NCBI RefSeq assembly: GCF_030027245.1
Contig: NZ_JASERT010000001.1
Span: 248,001 to 312,000 of the forward strand
DNA length: 64,000 bases
Reading direction: 5' to 3'
Source: Asticcacaulis sp. EMRT-3
Lineage (GTDB): Bacteria > Pseudomonadota > Alphaproteobacteria > Caulobacterales > Caulobacteraceae
The position numbers and the translations under genes are program-made. Below are positions 8,380 to 18,111 of the stretch, piece by piece. Under the pieces are notes generated by a model. That model had not been told where the DNA came from, made no database searches, and was given only the letters and a program-made list of their open reading frames with translations. How positions within the stretch are numbered: position 1 is the stretch's first letter; each line of letters starts with the position of its first letter.

Positions 8380-8652
8380 AACTACAGAGTCTCCGGCTCA
8401 GGCTAATGATGTCAACAGCCGTCCGGCAATGACAGGCATGGCCCATGATGGCTTACAGTGACATGCTGCTGGGCATCACGGCAAATCGGGGAATCCGTAT
8501 CGTCACCGCATGTGTGTAAAAATATCTGCTGTTGGTTTTAAAGACTGTTCTATCCATTTCAAGGCCGTAAAGCGGTTATAATGTATGAAAATTTATCAAA
8601 ACCGTCCCGGGATGAAAATGCCTCGTCGAAAAGCGCCTCATTTTTGCCAGTC

Positions 8653-9393
8653 TCAATATTCCTGAACCGTAGGGCGGAAGAGAATTTCATTGATGTCCAC
8701 CTCGTCTGGCTGACTGATGGCGAAGGCCACGCAGCGTGCGAAGGAATCGGCCGGAATGGCCCAGCGGCTGTAGCGTTCGCGCACATCGGCAGCCACATCG
8801 GCTTCGGTGACGCTGGCGGGCAGTTCGGTATCGACCGCGCCGGGCGAGATGATGGTGGAGCGGATATTGTAGGGCTTCACCTCCTGGCGCAGGCCTTCGG
8901 AAATGACGCGCACGGCGTGTTTGGTGGCGGCATAGACCGCGCCGCCGGGGCCGACCTTATGGCCCGCGACGGATGATACATTGATGATGTGGCCGCTCAT
9001 CTGCGCCTGCATATGCGGCAAGGCGGCGGCGATACCATAGAGCACGCCCTTGATATTGACGTCGATCATGCGATCCCAGTCGTCGATTTTCAGGCGTTGC
9101 AGCGGCGAATGCGGCATCAGACCGGCATTATTGAGCATGACATCGATGCGACCATGCAGGCTGATGGCGCGATCCACCAGCGACTTGACCTGTAGCGCGT
9201 CGGTGACATCGGTTTGCACGACCGCCGTACTGGGCAGGTTCAGTTCGGCGGCCAGCTTTTTCAACCGGTCGAGGCGGCGCGCCCCCAGAACCACCTTCGC
9301 ACCTTCCCGGCTAAGCCGCCGGGCCGCCGCCTCGCCAAGTCCGCTGGAGGCACCGGTGATGACGACGATCTTGCCCTCGATACCTTGTGTCAT
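8653..9393 (-). CDS. SDR-family oxidoreductase (classical)
   Basis: 246 residues, typical length for classical short-chain dehydrogenases. Rossmann motif TGASSGLG (about 14-21), the NADP-favouring ARR after beta-2, the NNAG motif, a catalytic Ser in NVSSVAG and the YAATK Tyr-Lys pair are all present, so it should be active. Substrate unknown. A ribosome site (AAGGAAAAA) precedes the ATG. It is the last gene before a ~270-bp gene-free stretch (8380-8652) in which I see no structure. Confidence 0.9.
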   Translation of the reverse strand: MTQGIEGKIVVITGASSGLGEAAARRLSREGAKVVLGARRLDRLKKLAAELNLPSTAVVQTDVTDALQVKSLVDRAISLHGRIDVMLNNAGLMPHSPLQRLKIDDWDRMIDVNIKGVLYGIAAALPHMQAQMSGHIINVSSVAGHKVGPGGAVYAATKHAVRVISEGLRQEVKPYNIRSTIISPGAVDTELPASVTEADVAADVRERYSRWAIPADSFARCVAFAISQPDEVDINEILFRPTVQEY

Positions 9394-9453
9394 GGCTTTT
9401 TCCTTCAGAGTTTAACGCTCGACGCGCTCTTGTGCCGACGGAGGCGCTTACCG

Positions 9454-11046
9454 TTAAAACCGGGGTGCGAAGCTGTGCGGGTCGGCGCGATCCCATTCGC
9501 GGGTCAGGCGCGCATCGGCATGGCCGCTCAACAGCGCCCCTTGCGCCACCCGTGGATAGGCGTCGTCGCCGCGCACGATCTCGCCCATCGTATTGCGGAT
9601 ATGGACGTGCCACGGGCGAAGCTGATCCGGGTGGGTCAAGCCCGCCGCGCCGATGACCTGAGCGATGGCCCCCAAGGTGTTGCGGTGGAAACTGGCGACG
9701 CGCGGCGCCTTATCTTCGACGACAAGTGCGCGCTGGCGGCCCTTGTCCTGGGTGGTGATGCCGGTCGGGCACTTGTTGGTATGGCAGGCGCGGGCCTGAA
9801 CGCAGCCGAGCGAAAACATGAAGGCGCGCGCCGCCATGACATAATCGGCCCCCAGCGCATGGATGCGGCAAAAATCGAAGGCCGACACCATCTTGCCCGA
9901 AGCGCCGAGCTTAATATCGTCGCGCAGGCCCGCGCCGGTCAGAACCGTATTCATAAAGCTCAGGCCCTCGACCAGCGGCAGGCCGACATGATCGGACAGT
10001 TCCATTGGCGCGGCTCCGGTGCCGCCCTCGGCCCCATCGACCACGATGAAATCGGGCAGGATTTCGGTCAGCAGCATGGCCTTGATGATGGCCAGCACCT
10101 CAAACCTGTGACCGACGCACAGTTTGAAACCGACCGGCTTGCCGCCGGACAGTTCGCGTAAACTTTGCAGGAACTGCATCATCTCGACCGGCGTGGAAAA
10201 GGCTGAATGGCGGGCGGGTGAGATGCAGTCGTGCGTGGTGTCGATCAGGCGTGTGGCGGCGATTTCAGGCGTGATCTTGGCCTTGGGCAGCACGCCGCCA
10301 TGACCGGGCTTGGCGCCTTGTGACAGCTTGATCTCGATCATCTTGACCTGTTCGGCCTGCGCCATTTTTGTGAAGAGGGCGGGGTCAAATTTGCCGTCGG
10401 GCGTGCGGCAGCCGAAATAGCCGGTGGCCACCTGCCAGATGATGTCGCCGCCGCCTTGCAAATGGTAGGGGCTGATCGAGCCTTCGCCGGTATCCTGAGC
10501 GAAATTGCCCTGTTTTGCGCCCTGATTGAGCGCCAGAACGGCATGGGCGCCGATGGCGCCGAAGCTCATGCCGGAAATATTGAGCACCGAGGCGCTGTAG
10601 GGTTTGGCGCAGGTCGCGCCGCCGATAGTGATGCGAAAATCGGCGTTCTTGATTTCGGCGGGCATGATCGAATGCGACAGCCAGCCATAGCCGATGGCGT
10701 CGGGATTGAGCACGGTGCCGAAGGGGCGCATGTCGGAGGCGTTCTTGGCGCGCTGATAGACGATGGCGCGCTGGTCACGCGAAAAGGGCAGGGGATCGCG
10801 TTCGTCCTCAAAGAAATACTGGCGGATTTCCGGGCGAATATATTCGAAAATATAACGAAAATGTCCCATCAGCGGATAGTTGCGCAAGATGGCGTGATGC
10901 GTCTGGTTCAGATCGTAAACACCGAGCGCAATCAGCGGCACCAGCACGATCAGGGCGAGGTAAAAATCAGGATGCACCCACAGGCCGAGCAAAACAGCCA
11001 CCGCGGCCAGCAGGATAACGAGGCGGAAGACGAAGAAACGCGACAT
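9454..11046 (-). CDS. FMN-binding glutamate synthase (GltB-like) family membrane protein
   Basis: 530 residues. Two N-terminal transmembrane helices (about 5-45) precede a domain like the FMN/synthase part of glutamate synthase: GAKPGHGGVLPKAKIT, GSISPYHLQGGGD, VVDGAEGGTGAAP, and a C-x5-C-x4-C cluster in CVQARACHTNKCPTG that in GltB ligates an iron-sulphur centre. Amidotransferase domains are absent, so it is not a full glutamate synthase; the physiological reaction of this stand-alone family is not settled. It sits 60 bases upstream of the SDR gene on the same strand and may be co-transcribed. Confidence 0.88.
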   Translation of the reverse strand: MSRFFVFRLVILLAAVAVLLGLWVHPDFYLALIVLVPLIALGVYDLNQTHHAILRNYPLMGHFRYIFEYIRPEIRQYFFEDERDPLPFSRDQRAIVYQRAKNASDMRPFGTVLNPDAIGYGWLSHSIMPAEIKNADFRITIGGATCAKPYSASVLNISGMSFGAIGAHAVLALNQGAKQGNFAQDTGEGSISPYHLQGGGDIIWQVATGYFGCRTPDGKFDPALFTKMAQAEQVKMIEIKLSQGAKPGHGGVLPKAKITPEIAATRLIDTTHDCISPARHSAFSTPVEMMQFLQSLRELSGGKPVGFKLCVGHRFEVLAIIKAMLLTEILPDFIVVDGAEGGTGAAPMELSDHVGLPLVEGLSFMNTVLTGAGLRDDIKLGASGKMVSAFDFCRIHALGADYVMAARAFMFSLGCVQARACHTNKCPTGITTQDKGRQRALVVEDKAPRVASFHRNTLGAIAQVIGAAGLTHPDQLRPWHVHIRNTMGEIVRGDDAYPRVAQGALLSGHADARLTREWDRADPHSFAPRF

Positions 11047-11192
11047 AGGGTACCTGCTGGATCAAGAGACGAGGCGGGATCGGGACGGGGATTGCCTATC
11101 ACTTGTGCGTCCATACCGCAATCGGGCTGGAACGGCTTGCAGGCGCTGACGGTTTCGGCCTAGATTTGCGCCACCTGGTAGGGAGTGGGTTT

Positions 11193-13154
11193 ATGTTTGA
11201 TCGCCGTCATCTTTTGGCTGCCTTGATGTCCGTGCTTGGTCTGGGGGCTTCCGAGGCGCTGGCGGCACCGAAAAAGAAGAAGCGGCCTGTCCATAAAAAG
11301 ACGGTGAGGAGAAGGAAAACGGTGAAACGCAAGATCACCCACCACAGGGCTGCCGTGCACCACACGCCTGCGCCGCCGCCCGTGCCCGATGAAACCGCAC
11401 CGGCCACCAGGGCGGCGCTGAAGGCGGCGTTTGCCACCATCCTCAACGACCTGATCGCCCAGTCGCCGACGGCGGCCACCTCGTTCGGCATGGACAAGGG
11501 CGATTTCGCCTATCAGAAAAGCCGCCTCGATGACCGCAGCGCCGCCGGTCTGGCGGCCAATCTGGCGCGGCTGAAAAAGGCCGTGGCCCTGCTGGAAGGG
11601 ATCGACCGCGACGCCATGAATCTGTCTGACCGCGTCAGCTATGATACGGTGGTGTGGGATCTGGAAGCGCAGATGGAGGGGGCGCAAAACTTCCCGTTCG
11701 GCGACAACGGCACGGCGATGAATCTCGTCTTCTATGCGGTGACGCCCTATGTGGTCAGCCAGTTGAACGGCTATGCCTGCATGATTCCCGATTTTCTGGC
11801 CAGCCAGCACACCATCGCTACGGTCGCCGATGCGCAAAGCTATCTGGCGCGGCTGACGGCCTTCGCCACCGGCCTCGATCAGGAAACCGACCGGCTGAGA
11901 CAGGATGCGGCGCGCGGTATTGTTCCGCCCGATTTCATCCTGAAGGCGGCAATCACCCAGATCAGCATCTTGCGCGACACGCCTATTGATAACAACAGCC
12001 TGATCACCTCACTGACGACGCGGGCGACAGCGGCGGGACTGGCGGGCGACTGGCAGACGCCTGCCGTGACGGTGGTGACGGGGCCGCTGAAGGCTGCGCT
12101 TGACCGGCAGATTGACGCGCTGAACGGACTGCTGGCCACGGCGCGGCACGAGGCCGGGGTGCGCGACCTGCCGGGCGGGGCGGCCTATTATGCCTATGCG
12201 GCGCGCATCGGCACCTCGACGCGCAAAACGCCGAAGGATATTCATACGCTCGGCCTGCAAAAGGTCAGCGAGATCAATGACGAGCTGAATGCGCGTTTTC
12301 AGGCCCTTGGCACGACGCAGGGTACAGCGGGGGCGCGGATGCACGCCCTCTATACCGATCCGGCCCAGCTCTACCCCAATACGGATGCGGGCAAGGCGCA
12401 ACTGATCGATGATCTGAATAAAAAGGTCGATCAGGTCTATGCCCGCCTGCCGCAATATTTCGGTGTATTGCCCAGGACGAAGGTGGTGATCCGGCGTGTG
12501 CCGCCCTCGATCGAAGCCACGCAGGCCGGGGGTTATTACCTGCCGCCAGCGCTCGATGGTTCGCGGCCCGGCATCTATTACATCAATCTGCGCGATACGG
12601 CCGAGACGCCGAAATTCCTGCTGCCCACACTGACCTATCATGAATCGGTGCCCGGCCACCATTTGCAGCTTTCCATCCAGCAGGAGGTGGAAGACATGCC
12701 GACCTTGCGCAAGGTGGCCAGTTTCAATGCCTATGTCGAGGGCTGGGCGTTGTATGCCGAGCAACTGGCGGGCGAGATGGGGCTGTACGACAATGATCCT
12801 TACGGTCGCATCGGCTATCTGCATGATGCTTTGCTGCGCGCCGTGCGGCTGGTGGTCGATACGGGGATGCACCATCTCGGCTGGAGCCGCGAACAGGCGA
12901 TCAGCTATATGCAGGCCGAACTGGGCGATGTCGAAAACGCCTGCGCCACCGAGATCGAGCGCTACTGCGTCTGGCCCGGTCAGGCGCTGGGCTATATGGT
13001 AGGCAAGCTGACCTGGCTCGATCTGCGCGCCGCCATGCAGGCCAAACAGGGGGCGCGTTTCGACATCAAAGCGTTCCACGATAGCGGCCTGACGCACGGC
13101 TCGATGCCGCTCGACGTGCTGCAAGGGCTCTATGACGGGCTGGGCCTGACCTGA
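11193..13154 (+). CDS. DUF885 family putative metallopeptidase, secreted
   Basis: 653 residues from the ATG at 11193 (GGGAG upstream at 11181). The signal peptide (LLAALMSVLGLGASEALAAP) is followed by an unusually Lys/Arg/His-rich linker (about residues 27-65) before the DUF885 domain. The domain's signature HESVPGHH is at about 483-490, a thermolysin-like HE-x-x-x-GHH arrangement expected to bind zinc; a conserved EGWALYAEQL helix follows. Family members are implicated in peptide degradation, but this one's substrate is unknown. Divergent from the gltB-like gene. Confidence 0.88.
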   Translation: MFDRRHLLAALMSVLGLGASEALAAPKKKKRPVHKKTVRRRKTVKRKITHHRAAVHHTPAPPPVPDETAPATRAALKAAFATILNDLIAQSPTAATSFGMDKGDFAYQKSRLDDRSAAGLAANLARLKKAVALLEGIDRDAMNLSDRVSYDTVVWDLEAQMEGAQNFPFGDNGTAMNLVFYAVTPYVVSQLNGYACMIPDFLASQHTIATVADAQSYLARLTAFATGLDQETDRLRQDAARGIVPPDFILKAAITQISILRDTPIDNNSLITSLTTRATAAGLAGDWQTPAVTVVTGPLKAALDRQIDALNGLLATARHEAGVRDLPGGAAYYAYAARIGTSTRKTPKDIHTLGLQKVSEINDELNARFQALGTTQGTAGARMHALYTDPAQLYPNTDAGKAQLIDDLNKKVDQVYARLPQYFGVLPRTKVVIRRVPPSIEATQAGGYYLPPALDGSRPGIYYINLRDTAETPKFLLPTLTYHESVPGHHLQLSIQQEVEDMPTLRKVASFNAYVEGWALYAEQLAGEMGLYDNDPYGRIGYLHDALLRAVRLVVDTGMHHLGWSREQAISYMQAELGDVENACATEIERYCVWPGQALGYMVGKLTWLDLRAAMQAKQGARFDIKAFHDSGLTHGSMPLDVLQGLYDGLGLT

Positions 13155-13397
13155 TTACAGCCGGAGTTCCACAGGCTCGACATTGACGCCCGTCAAGCAC
13201 AAGCCCGATACCGACCAGAACCAGATTGGCAATGAAAGCCTTGCGGGTGTCGCGGAACACCGACAGCAAAGACAGAGCGAGCAGAACGATGACCTCGATC
13301 GGGATCAGGGCAATACGGGGCTGCGAACCGGAAAGAAGGCTTTGCGCGCATCAGGATGGGCGGTAAGCTTTGCAACTCCGCAAAAGGAAATGACACC

Positions 13398-14282
13398 ATG
13401 ACCGGCCTGACCCGCATCGCCAATTCGTATCTGACCCTCGATATTGCCGCGCTCGGCGCGGAAATGCAGAGCCTGACCAGCGCCGATGGCCGGTCATGGC
13501 TGTGGGACGGCGATCCGGCCTGGTGGAGCGGACGCGCGCCGATCCTGTTTCCGATGGTCGGCAAGGCGCCTGACGATAAGATCAGCCTGGACGGCCAGAC
13601 CTATGCGATGGGGCAGCACGGCTTTGCCCGCCGCAGTCTGTTCGGGCTGGCGACGGCGGAGGCGGCCATGTGCCGGTTCGAACTGATGGATTCAGACGCC
13701 ACGCGCGCCAGCTATCCGTTCGCCTTCCGGCTGGCGATCACCTATGCCCTGAAGGGCCGCACGCTCATCGTCACCGCCGAGGTCGAAAACCGCGACGCCC
13801 GGCCCATGCCGTTTGGCTTCGGCTTTCATCCGGCCTTTCTCTGGCCCTTGCCGGGTGCGGATGGATGCGCGCACACCATCCAGCTCGATAACGGGGCCGA
13901 ACCGGCGCTTGTCCGGCTGAAGGACGGGCTCATAGATCCGCACAAACTGCCTTCACCCTTTGACGCCGGGCGGCTCACCCTCGATCCGGCTCAGTTCGCA
14001 GCGGATGCGATGATCTTTCTGCAAGGGGCGGGGACGGGTCTTACCTATTCGGCGCAAGGTGGGGCGGCGCAAGGCGGGCCCGCTCTGAAATTCACCTTTG
14101 AGAACCTGCCCAATCTGGCCCTGTGGCAAAAGCCCGGCGCGCCCTATATCTGCATCGAGCCCTGGCACGGCACTGCCGCCGAATGGGGCGGCTCGAACGA
14201 TCTGGCGCAACGCCCCTATAGCCTGATCCTGGCACCGGGCGGGACGGCGCGTTTTGCCCTGACGGTCGAGGTGCCAGCGTGA
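13398..14282 (+). CDS. Aldose 1-epimerase family protein (LacX-like)
   Basis: 294 residues from the ATG at 13398, preceded by AAAGGA. Beta-sandwich epimerase motifs: GAEMQSLTS, PILFPMVGK, the GQHGFARR motif with the catalytic-type His, and GFGFHPAFLWPL with a second conserved His. LacX-like members interconvert sugar anomers or act on phosphosugars, and the exact sugar is not predictable. It is followed immediately and convergently by the nitronate monooxygenase gene (6-base gap). Confidence 0.85.
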   Translation: MTGLTRIANSYLTLDIAALGAEMQSLTSADGRSWLWDGDPAWWSGRAPILFPMVGKAPDDKISLDGQTYAMGQHGFARRSLFGLATAEAAMCRFELMDSDATRASYPFAFRLAITYALKGRTLIVTAEVENRDARPMPFGFGFHPAFLWPLPGADGCAHTIQLDNGAEPALVRLKDGLIDPHKLPSPFDAGRLTLDPAQFAADAMIFLQGAGTGLTYSAQGGAAQGGPALKFTFENLPNLALWQKPGAPYICIEPWHGTAAEWGGSNDLAQRPYSLILAPGGTARFALTVEVPA

Positions 14283-14288
14283 CCGGGC

Positions 14289-15245
14289 CTACAGGCCGTA
14301 AAGGTCGCTTTTGCTGGTAAAGCGCGTGCGGGCGGCGCTGAATTCGGTCTTCAGCCGCGCCACCAGATCGGCGACAGGCAGCACATCATGGATTGCGCCG
14401 ACGCCTTGGCCCGCCGACCAGATGGTTTTCCAGGCCTTGGCCTCGGCGTTCAGTTCGTGGGCCATGTCGATCCTGTGCTTCGGGTCTTTAACGGCGTTCG
14501 CATCAAGGCCGTTAGCGATCAGCGAAGGCGTCAGGAAGTTGGCATTGATGCCGGAAATGGCGTCGGTATAGGTGATGTCCTTCGCCGCCGTATCGATCAG
14601 CATCTGCTTGTAGGCGGGGTCAGCGCGCGATTCTGCCGTGGCGATAAAGCGCGTGCCCATATAGGCGAGGTCGGCCCCGGCCATCAAAGCCGCTGCCACA
14701 TCCGAGCCGGTGGAGATAGAGCCCGACAAAAGGATGGTGCCGCTGAAAAACTGGCGGATTTCGTTGATCAGGCTGAACGGGTGCTGGGTGCCGGCATGAC
14801 CGCCTGCGCCCGCCGCCACCAGGATCAGCCCGTCCACCCCGGCCTCGGCGGCTTTTTGGGCATGGCGGGCATTGATGACATCGTGAAACACCACGCCGCC
14901 ATAGGCATGGACGCCATCGACAATATCTTTTACTGCGCCGAGCGAGGTGATGACCAGCGGCACCTTGTGGGCAGCGGTGACGGCCAGATCGGCCATCAGG
15001 CGCGTATTGGTATTGTGGACGATCAGGTTGACGCCATATTGCGCATCATCAGGCCCCAGCGCCGCCTCGATCTGATCGAGCCATTCGCCATAGCCTTCGG
15101 TCGTGCGCTGATTCAGCGCCGGAAAGGTGCCGATCACGCCCGACTGGCAGGTGGCGATCACCAGTTCCGGGCCGGAGACGAGGAACATCGGCGCGGCGAT
15201 GGCCGGAAAGCGCAGATTGCGGCTCAGCGAGGCGGGGATCGGCAT
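14289..15245 (-). CDS. Nitronate monooxygenase / 2-nitropropane dioxygenase family
   Basis: 318-residue FMN TIM-barrel. APMFLVSGPELV at the N-terminus, AAGAGGHAGTQ (catalytic-type His) at about 150-160, LLSGSISTGSDVAAALMAGADLAYMGTRF for phosphate/FMN binding and an ETWSAGQG-like C-terminus (TIWSAGQGVGA) all fit the class I NMO family. It would oxidise alkyl nitronates or serve as a flavin oxidoreductase. Single gene, converging on the epimerase gene. A family-A palindrome lies just upstream (15344-15498). Confidence 0.9.
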   Translation of the reverse strand: MPIPASLSRNLRFPAIAAPMFLVSGPELVIATCQSGVIGTFPALNQRTTEGYGEWLDQIEAALGPDDAQYGVNLIVHNTNTRLMADLAVTAAHKVPLVITSLGAVKDIVDGVHAYGGVVFHDVINARHAQKAAEAGVDGLILVAAGAGGHAGTQHPFSLINEIRQFFSGTILLSGSISTGSDVAAALMAGADLAYMGTRFIATAESRADPAYKQMLIDTAAKDITYTDAISGINANFLTPSLIANGLDANAVKDPKHRIDMAHELNAEAKAWKTIWSAGQGVGAIHDVLPVADLVARLKTEFSAARTRFTSKSDLYGL

Positions 15246-15343
15246 GGCGGTTTCCTCTGAGTATTTTCGCGGAGGAGACTAGCGCTAAATTGACGCGCGC
15301 GTAAAGTTGAAAAGTGTGCATGAGGCAGGAGGATTGTTCTTTT

Positions 15344-15498
15344 CCTCCCCTGCGAAGCGGGGGAGGTGGCGCGGCGCTCGCGGCAAAATTTATTTTGGCG
15401 CGAAGTCCGTGACGGAGGGGGCACTCATCAGGTCGCCATGCCCCTCCGTCTCGACGCGCTTCGCTTGCTCGACACCTCCCCCGCTTCACAGGGGAGGA
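15344..15498. repeat. Long intergenic palindromic repeat, family A
   Basis: Outer arms CCTCCCCTGCGAAGCGGGGG and CCCCCGCTTCACAGGGGAGG; inner segments ACGGAGGGGGC and GCCCCTCCGTC also pair. It sits between the divergent nitronate monooxygenase and queF genes and has no coding sense. Confidence 0.8.
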
Positions 15499-15543
15499 TG
15501 AAGCGGTCTTGCCAAAACCGCGCTTGCGTCTATATCGGAACCT

Positions 15544-16005
15544 ATGAGCCATTATACCGATAATCTGACCCAGCTTGGCGGCCACATCGTGCAAGCCAGC
15601 GATCCCGCCGAAGCCGTGCTGGAGCGCGTGGCCAATCCGCACAGCGATGTTGATTATGTCGCGCGCTTCACCGCGCCGGAATTCACTTCGCTATGCCCGG
15701 TGACCGGCCAGCCCGATTTCGCCCATCTGGTGATCGACTACGTGCCGGGCGACTGGCTGGTCGAATCGAAATCGCTGAAGCTGTTCCTGACCGCGTTCCG
15801 CAATCACGGCGCGTTCCACGAGGACTGCACCATCTATATCGCCAAGCGCCTGAAAGACCTGCTCGCCCCGCGCTGGCTGCGTATTGGCGGCTTCTGGTAT
15901 CCGCGCGGCGGCATCCCCATCGACGTCTTCTGGCAAACGGGTGAGCCGCCCAAGGGCGTCTATGTGCCGGAGTTTGGCGTGCCGACCTATCGCGGGCGGG
16001 GATAG
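15544..16005 (+). CDS. queF: NADPH-dependent preQ0 reductase QueF
   Basis: 153 residues, the short (type II) QueF length. The catalytic Cys is in the [12 protein letters not shown] motif and the QueF signature ESKSLKLFL follows; the downstream FHEDCTIY is also conserved. It reduces the nitrile 7-cyano-7-deazaguanine to preQ1 for tRNA queuosine. Single gene, with its promoter apparently at or next to the family-A repeat. A family-D element follows it. Confidence 0.96.
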   Translation: MSHYTDNLTQLGGHIVQASDPAEAVLERVANPHSDVDYVARFTAPEFTSLCPVTGQPDFAHLVIDYVPGDWLVESKSLKLFLTAFRNHGAFHEDCTIYIAKRLKDLLAPRWLRIGGFWYPRGGIPIDVFWQTGEPPKGVYVPEFGVPTYRGRG

Positions 16006-16012
16006 TCCAGAA

Positions 16013-16093
16013 TAGAGCGGTCTGCATTCTGATTGAATCGGTCAAAGGCATGCAACCCGCTCTACATTTTACATTTTTCCGCATCTCGCATTC
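16013..16093. repeat. Family-D convergent-intergenic element (hairpin with CTGATTGAATC loop)
   Basis: TAGAGCGG (16013-16020) pairs with CCGCTCTA (16057-16064), enclosing CTGATTGAATCGGTCAAA. A T-rich tail ACATTTTACATTTTTCCGC follows. It is related to the copies at 19512 and 60195 and lies between converging queF and hepT. Confidence 0.6.
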
Positions 16094-16108
16094 AATTTGT
16101 AAGTCAAA

Positions 16109-16456
16109 TTAAACGCTCGTTGCTCTAGCCAGACTCGTTTCGAGTTCTGGCAAGGCTGTTCTTGCTGTTTCCCAGACCAGGGCCAGATCAATATCGAAAT
16201 AGCCGTGTGCGATGCGATTGCGCATGCCGCGCATGCTACGCCACGGAATGTCCGGGTGGTTATGGGTAAAGTCGGGGAAATCAGCCATCAGGCGGGTGGC
16301 CGCTTCGCCGATAATGATGAGGTTCATAATGACAGCCTGCTGGGTGCGTTTGTCCTCAACAAAGGCCGCATAGTTCATTCTTGCGATATAGGTGGCGACC
16401 TGTGCAATGGCTTCGCGCATGTGGCGCACATAGTCATCGCGCTTTTCCACCGTCAT
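16109..16456 (-). CDS. hepT: HepT-like toxin (DUF86)
   Basis: 115 residues. The HEPN signature R-x4-6-H-x-Y is present as RNRIAHGYF at about 82-90, so the RNase-type toxin looks intact. Family knowledge: HepT toxins are neutralised by oligo-AMPylation of the motif Tyr by the cognate MntA nucleotidyltransferase. It overlaps the MntA gene upstream by four bases (ATGA), indicating coupled translation. Confidence 0.85.
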   Translation of the reverse strand: MTVEKRDDYVRHMREAIAQVATYIARMNYAAFVEDKRTQQAVIMNLIIIGEAATRLMADFPDFTHNHPDIPWRSMRGMRNRIAHGYFDIDLALVWETARTALPELETSLARATSV

Positions 16457-16743
16457 ATCGGACGCGCTTCGTTCAGCACCTTGGCGCGAAAGGATACTGG
16501 CAGGTCGTGCGGCGTCAGAAGATCAACGGGCACGCCCAGTCTCTCTTCCAGTTCGGCCTGTAATCCGCCGAGATCGAACAGGGTTGCGCCGGGCAGAGGA
16601 TCGACCAGCAGATCAAGATCGCTGCCAACCTTGTCTTCCCCGCGCGCGACTGAGCCAAAGACGCGCAGGTTCTCGACCCGATACTGAGAGAGCAGGGCAG
16701 GCAAGGTCAGCTTTTGACGGGCGAGGGCGAGCGAGGGTTTCAT
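16453..16743 (-). CDS. mntA: MntA-like minimal nucleotidyltransferase antitoxin
   Basis: 96 residues. The nucleotidyltransferase motif GSVARGEDKVGSDLDLLVD (G-S-x10-12-D-x-D) has both metal-binding aspartates. In the HepT/MntA system this enzyme modifies HepT with AMP. It is the first gene of the pair; base composition is like the surroundings, unlike the Panacea pair, so it may be long resident. Confidence 0.85.
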   Translation of the reverse strand: MKPSLALARQKLTLPALLSQYRVENLRVFGSVARGEDKVGSDLDLLVDPLPGATLFDLGGLQAELEERLGVPVDLLTPHDLPVSFRAKVLNEARPI

Positions 16744-16781
16744 GGTGTCAGCTTATCGCAGATTGCGATCATCGAACAGCC

Positions 16782-17396
16782 CTATCCCTGCCACCAACTG
16801 ACGCGGCTGTCATAGTCCGGGCGCTCGCGCTCCAGCGGCGGTTCGGTCGGTGTGCCAAGCATGATCCAGCCGGCGACGTTTTCGCCTTCGGTCAGGCCGA
16901 GGATCGCTTTGGCCTCATCATCATAGGAATACCAGTCGGTGATCCAGTTGGCACCATAGCCCATCGCGCCCGCCGCAATCAGCAGGTTCTGGCAGATGGC
17001 GGCGGCGGAAAGCTGCTGTTCCCACAGCGGCTTTTTATACGGAACCACCGGGCTGGAAATCACCAGCAGGGCTTCGGGCGGGGTCGAGAGTTTGAGCAGG
17101 GCCCCGGCTTCTTTTTTGTCACCATGCGAATCCGCCAAAGCCTTTAGCCTGTCCACCAGCGCCGCCTTGGCCTCCGGCGTGAAGCGCACAATCCGCCACG
17201 GCCCCAGCTTGCCGTGATCGGGCACGCGAAAGCCGATGCGGATCAAAAGCTCCATCTCGGCGGGCGAAGGGGCGGGCAGGCCGAGCAGGGGTGCCGACGC
17301 GCTGCGCCGGTCGAGCAGGGCTTGCAATACCGCATCTGAGCGCTGTTGCGGCAGGGGCTGGCCGAAATCGTGCGGTTTTGGGTCGGGCAGGGGCAT
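16782..17396 (-). CDS. Nitroreductase family protein (YdjA-like)
   Basis: 204 residues from the ATG at 17396 (AAAGG just upstream), rather than longer readings without a ribosome site. Motifs: RRSASAPLLG at the N-terminus, RVPDHGKLGPWRIVRF, ISSPVVPYKKPLWEQQLSAAAICQNLLIAAGAMGYGANWITDW, all typical of the small FMN-dependent YdjA-type nitroreductases. Substrate unknown. Divergent from the Nudix gene. Confidence 0.9.
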   Translation of the reverse strand: MPLPDPKPHDFGQPLPQQRSDAVLQALLDRRSASAPLLGLPAPSPAEMELLIRIGFRVPDHGKLGPWRIVRFTPEAKAALVDRLKALADSHGDKKEAGALLKLSTPPEALLVISSPVVPYKKPLWEQQLSAAAICQNLLIAAGAMGYGANWITDWYSYDDEAKAILGLTEGENVAGWIMLGTPTEPPLERERPDYDSRVSWWQG

Positions 17397-17466
17397 GAAA
17401 AGGCCTTTCGCGGGGGGAATCATCCTGACTATATAGGGGGCTGGCCACAAAACCAAAGGTGCCCTG

Positions 17467-18102
17467 ATGCGTAAACCCTCCACCAACCTGCCGCCCTGGG
17501 ATGATGCGGCGCGTGCCGAGCGTCGCCCCAGATGGCAGGGCTTCACCAACCATACGGTGTTTGAAAATCCGTGGATACGGGTAGAGGCGCATGAAGCCCT
17601 GGCCCCGACCGGCAAGCCTGCCCATTACGGCATGGTGCGCTTTAAAAACCGCGCCATCGCCGTTTTGCCCCTGCATGATGACGGCACGGTGTCGCTGGTT
17701 GGGCAATCGCGCTTCGCCATCGACGCCTATAGCTGGGAACTGCCCGAAGGCGGCGCGCCGCTGGACGAAGACCCGCTGGAGGGGGGCAGGCGCGAACTGC
17801 GCGAGGAAACGGGCTTAAGCGCCGAAAACTGGCGGGAAATCCTCAGCTTCGACATGTCCAATTCGGTGACCGATGAGGTGGCGGTCTGCTATCTGGCCAC
17901 GGGGCTTTCGGGCGGCGAGGTGGCGCCTGATGAGACGGAAGTGTTCGATTATGCGCGTGTTCGCTTCAAAGACCTGCTCGAAGCTGTTATAATGGGGCAG
18001 GTTCGTGACGCCTTAACGGTTGCGTGTGTATTGCGCGTGTACCATATGGCAAAGAGCGGCGAACTGGCGGCATCGCTGAACGCCGCGCTCGCACTGGATT
18101 AG
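17467..18102 (+). CDS. Nudix hydrolase
   Basis: 211 residues. A perfect Nudix box (G-x5-E-x7-REL-x-EE-x-G-L) spans residues 95-117, preceded by WELPEGG. The N-terminal beta region and size resemble ADP-ribose pyrophosphatase-type Nudix enzymes, but the substrate is not determined. cysE starts nine bases after its stop, so the two are probably co-transcribed. Confidence 0.9.
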   Translation: MRKPSTNLPPWDDAARAERRPRWQGFTNHTVFENPWIRVEAHEALAPTGKPAHYGMVRFKNRAIAVLPLHDDGTVSLVGQSRFAIDAYSWELPEGGAPLDEDPLEGGRRELREETGLSAENWREILSFDMSNSVTDEVAVCYLATGLSGGEVAPDETEVFDYARVRFKDLLEAVIMGQVRDALTVACVLRVYHMAKSGELAASLNAALALD

Positions 18103-18111
18103 GAGACTGGC

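Noticed and set aside
8380..8652. A gene or RNA in the gap between the SDR gene and the secreted hypothetical protein
   Set aside because: No frame with a start, ribosome site and plausible composition, and no tRNA-like folding was visible.
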